A stretch of DNA of 64,000 bases from Synchiropus splendidus (taxonomy: Eukaryota; Chordata; Actinopteri; Syngnathiformes; Callionymidae): the NCBI RefSeq assembly GCF_027744825.2, contig NC_071348.1, positions 1,801,563 through 1,865,562 of the forward strand. Reading direction: 5' to 3'. Below the pieces are notes generated by a model. It saw only the letters and a list, made by a program, of their open reading frames with translations, was not told the origin of the DNA and did no database searches. Numbering within the stretch: position 1 is the first letter of the stretch; every line of letters begins with the position of its first letter. A program made the position numbers and the translations under genes. Of this stretch, positions 40,566 to 52,173 are shown in pieces.

Positions 40566-41400
40566 GCAGTTCAAGAAAGCGATGAATATATCATTTTATT
40601 TAGAGAATGTATGGATAGCAGTCATTTGATCTGGTCTTGAACGAGGCCACGCAACTAGAGTCATACGGAGGCCGCACCTGTTTATCACATGCTCAACACC
40701 ACTTTCTGTCACATGATCAAATCCATCTGGTGAATAATGACAGCTGATGTTTGTTTCAAATGTTTTACTTGTTTTGTTATAGCCTTCTATTTACTGTTTA
40801 ATCCTTTCTTTTACTGTAAAAAGTTGATTATGATTTTTTATATAATTTATGGAAGAGAAAATAAAATCATTGAAAGTCCTCTGTCGTCGTCCACTGGTCA
40901 GGTGTGGTATTGCAGGCACTTCCGCCACAGTGCTCTTATTCTGGAGGCGGAGTCGGAAGGGCCGCAGGCCCTCGGAGGTGACAGCTGAAGTTACCGTTCG
41001 GAAGAGAAACCTCACCATTTGAGGGAGAGGAGAAGTGGTCTGCAAATGGAAGGGTCGTCGGGTCAGATGGAGCCTGCGCCTGCGCAGCGGAGGTGCTGCT
41101 TGCGCCTTCTCCGCCTCAGACAGAACTGTCGGAAACAAACACACGGTGGGAAAAGCTTTCGTTCTCCACTCAGGTCTTTTCTCGTGTCTGAAAGCGAGTC
41201 TACGTTCACTGTCTGTGGGCTTTATTTAATCTCCGATGAGTTAAACTCGGTTTCGCCGTTTGTTGGGTGAAGTTGTTTTCCCAGCATGCACCGGGGGAAG
41301 TGTGCCCTTTACTCTTAAATCGTCCACCATTAAATCGTTTTTTCTTTGACATAACCTCGAGTCAACGATCCTCATGGACTGTAAAAGTCTTGACTTCCAG
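40566..41400. other. tmem79 3' UTR and promoter-like region of the downstream candidate
   Basis: AATAAA at 40859-40864 probably ends tmem79. A GC-rich, CpG-containing stretch follows (about 40910-41160). It could be the start of another plus-strand transcript. Short ORFs there are not recognisable. Confidence 0.35.
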
Positions 41401-42115
41401 GAGCCTCTTCATCACCTGTGTCGAGCAGGAACTGCGGCTCGCACGCGACTTGCCAGCCAATCCGCGCGGTCTATTCACAGCCCCGCCCACCGCAGAGGTC
41501 GAGGTCAGGGCCAGATCAGGGACTGCGCCCAGGTGAGGGCAGACTCGCACATCTGCTCTGTGACATGAACTTCTGTCTGATTTAGAAACGCATCACATAT
41601 TCAACTTGTGGACTGATCTCACCTGCAGACGTGCATATGGAGGAAGTCCTTCCTGCCTCGGTTAACCCGCAGCGCGACTTGCAGGACGGCGCTGAAGCCT
41701 CCATGGGTGAGACGCACCAATCCAAGTGTTTCATCCAAATGTTTTAATCTTTGTTCTCATCTCAGAGTTGGACGATGATGTCGACCCTGAAACGGGTGAG
41801 CGTGCTCAGGGGTGACGAGTGGACCCGAAGAAAAGCTCTTCTGCAACCGACGCTCACTCCAGGGCCGCTTCTTCTCTGCCTCCGTGCTTCCTGCACAAGG
41901 CCTTGATGTTGCTGAACTGTAAACATTCCTCTTTTCAAGCTCTCATCTGTCCACCACAGGACATCTATGACGATGATGGTGGGATTACTTTCTGGGGGAA
42001 AGGAAAACTGTCATCATTCCAGCCACCAGATCCAAAATGTTTTGCCATAAAAACGATTAGTGACATCATCACAGCAGTGGTTAAATGTAGAAGTAGCAAA
42101 GGACAGCAGCTGTGA
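41401..42115 (+). CDS. Unrecognised multi-exon candidate gene (partial model)
   Basis: Four putative exons have good splice signals: 41401-41532, 41629-41706, 41766-41795 and 41960 to about 42115. The first three are 132, 78 and 30 nt, all multiples of three. Two reading frames stay open through the first three. One continues to the stop at 42113-42115 and ends GKGKLSSFQPPDPK...KGQQL. The other reads VHMEEVLPASVNPQRDLQDG and ELDDDVDPETG and stops just inside exon 4. The acidic second frame looks more protein-like and contains an ATG at 41636. I recognise neither product. A first exon probably lies upstream near 40950-41140. It could equally be a non-coding transcript. It is convergent with gon4l. 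Confidence 0.28.
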
Positions 42116-42421
42116 ACTTTCTGGTTGTGTGACTGTTACTCTACATTTGGTCCTTTTTCTTTGACTACTGAGCATGAATATTTATATATTATACATTTTG
42201 TCTTTTATTTGGAAAAAGCTGAACAATTGTTCAGTCCCACTGTTAAAAAACAAGAGGCTTTTGAAGCAGACGTGTGAATCGAAGAGAATCGGTTTATTTC
42301 CTAAACAAAAACAATAAATACTCTGAGGTATAAACATTTGTACAGGCTACGTGTTGCAGTTTTTCACAATAAAAGCCTCAATCGTCCTTCTGTGAACCTT
42401 CACACCTCCGTGTCCAGACAC
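42116..42421. other. Convergent 3' ends of the candidate gene and gon4l
   Basis: AT-rich. TTTATT at 42293-42298 reads as AATAAA on the minus strand and probably ends gon4l, giving it a 3' UTR of roughly 130 bp. No ORF of interest. Confidence 0.5.
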
Positions 42422-45400
42422 TCAGTCCTGGGTGGATGGCGGGTCAGCTGGCGCCGTCTCATCCTCGGAGCTGGCCTGACGAGCCGCCGTCCGGAAAAGC
42501 CGCATCAAATCGCGAAACCTGCGAGAGACCTGAGAGTGGGGGGGGGTCAGGAGGAGGAGAGCAGAGGCGCTGGTGGGGGAGGTGAGCCACTCAGTCACCT
42601 CACTGGATGTCTTGTTCCCAAGCAGGTTGGAGATGGCCTGGAAGGTGTCCTGGGTGGCTCCGTCCTGCTGGCAGGTGGTCAGGATGACCCGGTCTGCCTC
42701 CCTGAAACAGCCGGGGTTCAGTTCGCGTCCTTCTCCCAGGAGACCAATGGGAGCAGTACCTGGTCCACAGGATGACCTTCTCTCCACTTGGAGTCAGAGA
42801 AATGTTCTTGGCGCAGACAGGGAGGTCCAGAGGAGGACTGGGCCGACGAGGAGCTGGGAGGGAGAAGGAGGTGCCGGCCTGGCCTGGGGAGGTGGCGGTG
42901 ACTGGACAGGCTGAGGCGGAGGTGGTAGAGAGAGTCAGAGGCGGTTGTTGTTGCTGTTCCTCCCTCCTGCTCCTCTTCACAGCTGGACTCTCCTCCTCCT
43001 TTCCATTCTTCCTCTCTTCCTCGTCTTCATCCTCCTCGTCAGGCTCCTCCTCATCCTCTTCCTCCTTCTCGTCTGCCAGCGGGAATGGACCTTCCCATGA
43101 TGCAGAGCTGCGACCTGTCACGGTAAAGGTGTGTTTTTCTTAACAATACGACTCCCAACTCCAGAAACCCGTGACCACACCTGTGTGGGAGCCGACATCG
43201 TCACCTTTCACCTCCAGCTCTTTCTCGGGGTGGGCGGAGCTCATTTGAGCATACAGGGGGTCCAGACTCTTCATGGCTCTTGACACAGCGCTGGAGCCCT
43301 GCGGGGGAGGACACGCATGCGTCAAGCACGTGTTTCTACCAGTGATCTCAGCCGCGTCCACCTTGTTGCTGTGGCAGCGGGGGCATCTACTCCGCCGGAG
43401 TCTGCGGATCTTAGTGTCATGACAGTGGCAGCGCCGCTCCTTCTCTGGCCAATCGCAGTCCTAGAAACAAGCCCACATCAGAGAAAGGACTGACCCTCTC
43501 ATTGACCCGTGAGTCACGCCTGAGTCTCAGGGCAAGTGACTCGAGTTACTCGACTCAGGAAGGAAGAGGAGTCAAACCTTGTAGTTCCTGTGGACCTTCC
43601 TCTTCCTCTGCCTTCGACCTGCAATTGGCTGGATCTTGTGTCCGTCCTCTTCCTCCTCCAGGTCAGGCAGCGTGACCTCCTCAAAGCCACTGAGAAGGCC
43701 TGACCCCAGCCCTGGACCCTCTGCCCCGTCCAACCCCCCGCCCCCCTCCTCGGGCCAAAGGGCTTCCTCAAACTGAGCAGGGCGAGCGGGAGGGGGGCGG
43801 AGCTCATCGAAGAAGACCCAGAATTCTGTCTGCAGGTGGCTGTGGCCTTTGAGCAAAGCTGCCATCTGGGCTTTCAACTGAAAGGAAGGGAGATGACAAG
43901 CAACATTATGAATACTTTGTGAGCCTTCTCTGAGCCCTGACTGAGGGTACCTCCTGGATGCTGGCCGGGTTCAGGTCCGGGCCGGTCTGGAGTGCCTTGA
44001 TGATCTTCTGATAGTGAGTGGGATTGTCACCAAAACTGATCTCCAGCTGACGCAGAAACCTCCGGCTGTGCTCGAAAGCCTGCTGCTCTTCAAACTGCAC
44101 ACAACCATATCGGGAGTTTACCATGCCGCCAGGACACGCCCACTGGCTCCCGGTCACAGAACACCCACCAGGCCACACTCCAGAGCCTGCTCCGGATGGA
44201 GGAAGGCAGCAAAGTCTCGGAGGAGGTCTGTCCTCTCTCCCAAGAGATCTCGCAGCTTCCTGAACATGGAGGTCATCTCCTGCCCCACTGTCGGCTGTTC
44301 CAGGCGATTGAGCAGCGACACAAAGTCTTCCATCTTGTCCGGAGCGTCATGCAGCGCCTCGCGAACCTAGAGACACATGACAGCACCTCACACCTGCTCA
44401 CGTTGGCTGTGACACCAGACACCAGAGGAGAGCTCACCCTTCCCAGGTAGCTCTGGGCGAAGGCCAAGTCTTTGCTTTCTCTAAGAGGGTCGTTGTCCAG
44501 AATGTTCTCATCGTAGAGGAGCAGAAGCTTAGCTGTGTCTTTACTGTGGCGCTCCTGGCGGCTGCGTCCCCGAAGAGAACGGCTCCGACCTTCAGAGCCC
44601 ACAGCACAGTTGACCACATGTTCTCATGAAAAAATACGGCGCTGGACTGACCCCGTCCTCGAGCAGAACACCTTCCTCCTCCTCCTCCTCTGGGTGCCTC
44701 TTCGTTCAGGGGCGTCTCTTCATCTCCTTCAGCTTTGCTGCTGGGACCATCGCCAGACTCCTCTTTGGGCCCCTCTTCCTCCTCCTCTTCCTCCTCCTCC
44801 TGGGAGCAGGGGGAGGCTGGGGAGTGGTCCTCTTCCGAGTCACCGTCAGTGCAGAGTCTCCTCTCGGATGCCAGCCAGGTCAACTGCTTCATGGTCTCCT
44901 AGGGATGACATAGGTTACCACTGGACCTGAACCAGGGCTGGACCTGCCTGGGACTTACCTGCAGCTCTGGGACAGACAGCACTGACTCCTCCGAAGCTGA
45001 TGACATCGCATCCTCCTCATCTTCATCCTGTGTCAGGTCGTCAAAGTCCTCCTCTTCTTCCTCCTGCTTGTCCTGGTCCTCATCTTTGTCCTTCTCCCTG
45101 TCCTCATCCCTCTCACCGTCTCCAGCTTCGTTCGGCCCGTCCTCCTCATCTTCCTCTTCCTGACCTCCACCCTGATCCTCTGCTTCACCACCAGCTCCCT
45201 CTCCATTGACATCTCCCCCGCGTTCTCTCTCCCCTCCCTGCTCTCCATGAGCCTCTCCTCCACTAAGAGACCACATCCCTGTGCTGGTCCAGTCCTCCTG
45301 CCCAGCATCCTCATTGTCTTCCTCGGCGTCAGCAGATGCTGGACTGAGTGTGGACGTGGACCCAGAACTCTCCTCCTCCGCCAGGTTTACTTCCTCTACC

Positions 45401-48400
45401 AACTGGGTAGAGGAAGTAAACTGTTGGAGGGAGGGGGGCGGGGAAACATTGGAGACCAAAAACATCTGGAGGAAGGTCTGCCCTAGTTTGCCAGGTGCCA
45501 CTGAGCAAGGCGTTATTGTACCAGTAGTCTCTGCTGGTGAAACAGTGGGAAAGGGAACAAGAAGGGGGAGGGACACCGCCTGACTGGGGAAAAGCTGCTT
45601 AGCACCTTCAGGACGATGGGACTGGATCACATCTGCACCCGTGGGGACAGGAGTGGGTAAGGTGGCAGGGACTGAAGACCCCTGGATATGGGTGAGGTAG
45701 CCAACTGGCTGCGTGCTGGGCTGAGTTTCCGCGGGGCACAGTGGTTGCAGGGATGCATTGTGGGCCAGAGTGAAGACCCGTTTGTGCCGTCGAACTGGAG
45801 GGTGTGTGGGTTTAGGCTGCCAGTAGGGGTTGAGTCGCAGGACGCAGCCATGGGGAAGGGTGGGGGGGTAACGTTGGGGGCCGGTGTGGAGCCGTGCCTT
45901 CTGGATAATCTGTTGACTGTTCTGAAGGATGAAATTGGTCACATGGTGAGTCTTCTTCAGTTAAACAAAGATAATCACAGTTTTTCCCTGAGCTGCCTCT
46001 TTTGAAAGAAAAACAAAACAACCTTGAGCCAGGTTGGCATGATGGAGGTGTCCCGCTCCACTGGAGGGCGCTGGTCAGTCGGCTGGACTCGGTGGCAGGC
46101 CAGCGGCAGCGGGGGAATGACGGCATGCATGTGGAAGGTCTAACAAGGCGACATATTTGAACATTAGCAGCAACTTGAGACCGCAGCCTCTTCACAGTCA
46201 CCACATTCACATTAACCTGGAGCTGGAGGGCAAAGTCGACAAGACTCACCTTGATGACGTTGGCATGCGGCGCTTTGCACATGTCCCGAACACGTTTCCT
46301 GAAGTCCCAGCGAGTTTTACGCAGCAGGTAGGAACTGATCAGCTGATCCGGCTGGAACGTTCCCTCAAAGTGTTTCAGAGCCAAAACAATTAACCTGCAC
46401 CGAAGCATCAAAGGAAGAGTCAAGACATCCGACTCTGGCAGTCGAGTGTAGCTGCACCGTTACTCTGGTTTGTTGACCAGCTGGAATCACTTTGTGTTAC
46501 CGGCTGTGAGTTGTTTGCTATGAGGACCTTTGTTTAGCATGTCTCAAAGCAGCAGGTCAAGTAATGGCTGGATGTTTTCTGACTTCATTGCTATATGAAG
46601 ATGTTTGTCTTGTGGCTATGGCTCGTGACCCACCCGTCCTCTCCTGAAGTGTAGACTTTCCGCTGAGGCCGCGTGTGGACAAAGTTGCAGACAGGAAGGA
46701 GCTCTGCATGTAGGAAGACGGGGCGAGTGGCGAACAGCCAGGCAGCGTCTGCGGGCAGCAGCGAGGAGGATGGACCTGTAGCAAGAGCGAGAGAGACACA
46801 CAGAGACACATGTGGAGGAACAGCCTACAACACCATCTCAAGATCCGTCATCTTACCTGTGGTGCTGGAATTCATGGTGGGCAGCCAGCGTTTGGACGGG
46901 GCAGTAGCTGAAGGAGGACCTCCCAGCTGCTCCACTTCCTCAATGAGCTCCAGCGCCCCCTTCAAGTTACACACTCTAAAGGACGTCCGGTAACGCAGCT
47001 GCTCCTGACGCGCCGCAAACTGCTGCAGCTCCTCCTGTTGGGACACAGCGTGAGAGCGTGAGCTCTGGCTATCCGAGCCGTCTGCGCAGATGTCTGATAC
47101 TGACCAGGTAGTGCTTGGTGATGCTGACCTCGTGGGCCAGCGAATTAACTCCTCGACTCAGCAGGTGGACCTGAGTGAGCAACTGCACGTGCTGAGAGAA
47201 AAACACACAGCGTTACAGAAAGAAAACTTAATCACTCATCTCTTAATATTTGCCAAGGATCTGGGGTGTTGTGAGAGCAGAAGACCATCTGCTCTGAGAG
47301 CAAAACTGATGAGTGAGCCACAAAGAAATGTAACTCAATATAGTTTCCATTTGCTAAGGCATGTGCCTCATGTACCTGTTGGATTTGCTGCTGCAGCTGC
47401 AGCTTCTGGACTTGGTCCAGTCGGAAAGTTGGGACGCGCTGATTGGATGAAACGCAGACGGGGGTCAAGGCGCCTGGTCGTGTGCTGGGTGTGACCTCCA
47501 TCTGCTGGTTGGTGGTGTCCTGTAGAGCCCTCCTCTGTTGCACGGCCTCGTACTGTCTCCTCACACACCGCCGCCGTTCGGTTAGCATGCTGGCTAGTGG
47601 AGCATCAAACCTGCAACCACAAGAAAACAAGACTGCATTGGTGGGTTCAGTCAACATCAGTGAGTTCAGTCCCAGTGTCAACGGTGTGTCCTCTGAGCTG
47701 GACTCTTCTTCAAGGGTCAGGAGAAGAGGAGGAACAGCAGGAGGAAGTTCTTCTTCCTCCCAACCCAAACAGCCACAGCACATCTCTGCTGCGCCGTCCC
47801 AATGGGAGGACCAGTAGGACCAATAGGACACACCCACTTGTTACCTTAGTGCCTGGGGAATGTTGAACTTGGGGCAATTCTGTGAGGCAGCCTCTTCCTC
47901 CTCCTCCTGTTCGTCCCCTTGCTCCTCAGCTGCTGCCTCCTCGTCCTCCTGGAGCTGCAGAGTCAAGGAAATATTCAGAGGCTCAGCAAGTCAGTCCAAC
48001 TCTTCCCAGAGGAGCAGAATGTTGGGGACTCACAGTGTTGAAGAGCTCATCCAGCAGCTGGTTCACTTCCTTCTCTAAGATAGACACAGGTTTGCGCAGG
48101 GTTCAGGGTTGATGGAAGCGCTGCAGTGACGCTCTTACAATACAACACTTGAGAAGTTCTAAACATCTAAACTCTCTCAAGAGCTTAACTGCAGCCACAC
48201 AGATGGGGGTGCAACAAACTGCCCCTCCATCTTCAGTAACCTCAAACTTCAGGTCATTCCTCCACCTACTGGGGATCTGAACAGCCCGGTCAGTCCTGTA
48301 GTCCTCCATGTCAGGTTCGTCCAGGTCCTCCAAGAAGTTGTACTCGGGGTCATCTTCATCCTCACCATCCTCTGCATAGGAAAGAGTTGAAATATTTGAT

Positions 48401-50026
48401 CTATTTCATCACTTCCAGTTCATGAGACAATGTTGGTGTCCTGCCTGGTTCCGGTGTTTATGAATATTTAGTGGTGAAACAGATCAATTGACAAAGACAG
48501 TTGACTCACCATCATTCTCAGGAGCCATGAGACCTTGCAGCCAGCGCGTCCAATGACGGTCCTCCTCCTTCTGCGGGCCGCTCAGCTCGTACATGTCCGC
48601 GGTGATGTCAGGAGGCAGAAGCTCCGCCTCCAGCTGACCCAGCGGGATGTCATCCAGCCGCAATTTGGAACGTGTCCTGAAGGCCAGACCGCTGGAGTCT
48701 CCAACCTCCTCTTTTCTGTCCAGGTTCTAAGATACAGGCAGATACATGAGCACAGTCAGGGGGACTGAGGATGGTACAGTCATCGTGATGGAGGCGGGGG
48801 GTACCTGGTTATAGATGTAGGCCGAGCTACAGTCTAGCTCTCTGTCCACTGCGTTCAGTCTCTCCATGAAGGATTCAGCAGGAGCAGAGAGGAGGTAGGG
48901 AGGAGCAGGTGAAGCCTTCAGAGACCACACACACACACGCACGCACGCGCAAGCTCTTCATTGGAACTTCTAAATGGATCATCAGTGTGGTACCTGAAGT
49001 GCTTCAGCGGAGGTGGGGTCTGCTGGGGGTCTGTGCTGTGACCCCTGCAGTCTGAGAGGTGAAGCCAGGCTGTCAGCATCACTGAGGAATGTCTGTACAG
49101 GACACACACAGTCCGACTGTCACGTTATCTCCACAAAGTTAGCAAACAGACTGTGGTCAAGTTAGACCTCCTCAGCTGTGTCATCTTCCTCATCCTCATC
49201 GGGACAATACTCTTCATCTGACGTGTCTTCAGATTCCTCCAGCTCAATATCGACGAACTGAGGCAGCTGCAGGACAGGTAAGTGTCACAGGCTGTCCGAT
49301 ACATTCAGAAAGAGTTCCTATACTGTTGACTCAAATTCGACCAGAGGGACTCGGACATCATCACAGTGAAGCCTGAGATTCTCACCTTCGACGTGGCTGA
49401 TTTGTCTGCAGCCAGACTCCAGCTGAGCGACTGCAGAGAGACATTAGTTACAAAGGTGCGTCCAGAGAGTGTCAGACCGCAGTTGTCGAGTGTTCACCTG
49501 TCCCTGCTGCACAGCCTGCTTCAGTCGGGACCGGGTCATCTTCGGCTCCTGGTGGACAAAGTTCAGCAAGTTAATTCTGACACCGCTGAAGCATCCAGAA
49601 GACAACACAGCTTGCTGATCTGCAATGCTGAGAATGATGCTGTAGTTGTTATAACTAATGGAACTTATCCTGATACGGCTGTGGTTTTGGTACTATACGA
49701 GTGTGGTGTGTGAAGACAGGTTTGATCTGAATACTCACAAACAAGGGCAGGTCCTGAGTGTCTCGGATGGCTGCTTTCATCATGGCCACTACATGCTCAT
49801 TGGTTATCACCTCCTGACGTCAGACAGAAAACAATGAACTTGAGCTAATCAGGTTCTCGCACAGAGAAGCGTCTCATGTCTAGTGTCTCACATGTAACAG
49901 AGTGCGCACGTTGCTGGATGTCAGGTTGAGTTGTTTAGACTTCCTGTCCAGATCGATGTCCAGCCGTCCCATTTCATCGTCACTGGACTGACAAATCTCC
50001 AGGATAACTGCCTCCGCATCCATCAT
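42422..50026 (-). CDS. gon4l: GON-4-like protein (ugly duckling), transcriptional regulator
   Basis: GON4L is a nuclear corepressor working with YY1, SIN3A and HDAC1; zebrafish udu mutants have blood and growth defects. N-terminal landmarks on the minus strand are [85 protein letters not shown] and [20 protein letters not shown] (48360-48300). The middle has Gln-rich helices and a [20 protein letters not shown] block (46370-46310). Acidic, low-complexity exons lie near 45320-45030 and 44800-44690. PAH-like helices near 44150-43920 carry [21 protein letters not shown] Myb/SANT-like C-terminus begins near 42770 ([29 protein letters not shown]). The ATG at 50026 is the first usable one, but a coding-looking exon lies upstream (50107-50245), so the true start is unsettled. 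Confidence 0.9.
45385..45421. repeat. Perfect inverted repeat (16-bp stem, 5-nt loop) inside a gon4l exon
   Basis: The left arm at 45385-45400 (GTTTACTTCCTCTACC) is exactly complementary to 45406-45421, with loop AACTG. It lies within the acidic gon4l exon and encodes [12 protein letters not shown] residues on the minus strand. The pairing is read directly from the sequence; whether it has a function is unknown. Confidence 0.9.
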
Positions 50027-52173
50027 TGTGCAGACCTGAACACAAATCAGTAGAAATGAACGGATTAGCTTGCTCTGACAGGCTGAATCCAACAACCCAG
50101 TTTTACCTGAGGTAGCAGTTCTGTTCTCTTCCAGGGGGCGCTGTCAGCAAGCTCCTCCTCTAGGTGAACATCACCGTCCAGAACTGATGAAGACGTGGCT
50201 GTCCGTCTTCTCAGACCTCGGCCCACAGGTCAAGCATCATCTTCTAGGCAGCTGTCTGGCGAAAACAATGTGTCACATTCAATAAAGTAATCTAGGTCAC
50301 CAGCTAGTGTGAAACCCAGAAACAAAGCCACCTGAGTCAGACGACTGACGTGAGCGCTGATCATAAAGTTGATGGCTTTCTTGTTCCAGAAAAGTCCTAA
50401 TCTACGAAACTACTTCAATCTCGTCGATGGGGATTCTTTGCTACCCGTCATTCCACAGAGACATTAAGTGAAAGACTATAAACCGATGCAACCACGTAAA
50501 ACTGTCATCAACTGGTGTAACGTGATGGAGGACCGTGGTTAGCTTAGGCTCCAGAAGCTAACGCTAATACGCCGCCAGAAGCGTCCGTGGGGAAAACGAA
50601 CGTTTCGTCAGACACAAAAAACAAGGGACAGATGGTAAGCAAAACCAACACTCACTCACACGTGAAGGTTGACAACCGCTACATCGTCCTTACGATCAGA
50701 CCATCGGCGTTAGCCCTAATAGCTTAACTTCCGCTAACAACAACAACAAACTCCGACTCCCGCTCACAGCAGCAGTAGTGACACCACTGCGCCGCCTAGC
50801 GTCTTGGAGGATTTCGTGATGCGTTCGAAGCCCCCATGCACGCTTATAACAGCGGACACAAATAAATGAATAAAACAATGAAGACATGAATAAATACATA
50901 GTCAGTGTTGTGAATAATTAAACTTACCACCACTGAAAGTCTAACTTCAGTGATGATCCTCTTATTGTGCTTCTGAATGTTTGATGTTGATGATGACAAA
51001 TCTTGTTGTTCCTCAAGGCATTTTGATCCATAGAGGAATCTGAGTGAGTCACAGAGGCGAGTCAATAAATAACTCATGTCAGTCATGTGAAAAAAGTTTA
51101 TGGTAACGATTTAAATTATATTTGCAGTTTGGGTGGAAACTGTGATAAAAAGAAGTGAAGCAACAAGAGAGACACACCCTGGTCTGGACCAAGCCCACGT
51201 CCAGAGTCAGCCCTGCTCACAAGCTAAGTGAACCATTGAATGTCCTCTATTTGCTCTGGGAGCCGACAGCACAATGACAATTTAATGACTTGATTATCGC
51301 AAAGGGAACTTTCTCTGAAGAATGTGAGGCCAAAGATAGCATCTCGACCACAGGTCAGACTCTTATGAGCACAAATGTTATTGTGTAACAGCCTGGAGAC
51401 GGTGAGGCTAGAAGGGAGCCAGGTTTATTAGGGATGAACGGATTCAGACGCCACATCTATAATTCTTTTATAGATTCCCATGTTCAAGAAAAGCTGAGTT
51501 CCTTATCGCCACACATCACAAACAGAAGGCGGAAGACGAAACAACAGTCACAGGTGGTAAATCACTTGGGCTATAATTGACAAACAAACAGACGTCATAT
51601 CGTTGTCAAAGTTCACCACTGTGTTTCTGAGTGACTGTAAACGGGCCGAGCCCCGACCTTCAAGCTGGTATCAGCTCCATCACTGTCACGTTCAGGAATA
51701 GCGCACATTCTTGTGCGACCCTACCCTGCTCCCGCCACACATGATGCTCTTCACCCTGTTCAGTACGACTTTATGTCGACAGAGTGAAGGACTTTGGAGT
51801 CACGTGAAAATGGTACTTCGCTGACGCTCAGAGGGAGACTTGAGGAGGCTGAGTCGGCTTATATGCTTCATAGAAACACCTTTATTTGCAAGTGATGACC
51901 AACATCAAAAAAGTCCAAATTTAACTTAAAAACTTGACAGATACAAACCTTGTCGTTCTCAATCTCAGGTGACGTCACAAAGAAGTGATCATCAAAGCGA
52001 TTATTAGTAATTATCAGCCTTTGGACGTCGCACACGTTGCTTCTCAGTGAAGACCATCGCGCTTCATTTATTCTCATACATGATCACGACAACATTTCAG
52101 TCCTGATTTGAAGTAACACACGTGATGACATCCGTCCACACAAATTCGGCATTCCTCCTGGAGAGCCATGGCT
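50027..52173. other. gon4l 5' region and intergenic space to the mucin-like gene
   Basis: Includes a likely gon4l exon (minus, about 50245-50107) encoding LRRRTATSSSVLDGDVHLEE, and probable leader exons to about 50700. AT-rich intergenic DNA without recognisable genes follows. TTTATT at 51891-51896 is a minus-strand AATAAA that fits the 3' end of the mucin-like transcript. ORFs between 50844 and 52077 show no homology I recognise. Confidence 0.45.

Noticed and set aside
44899..45942. 347-codon minus-strand ORF as a separate acidic protein
   Set aside because: It lies between gon4l exons on the same strand, in the right order; it is an exon of gon4l with flanking intron.
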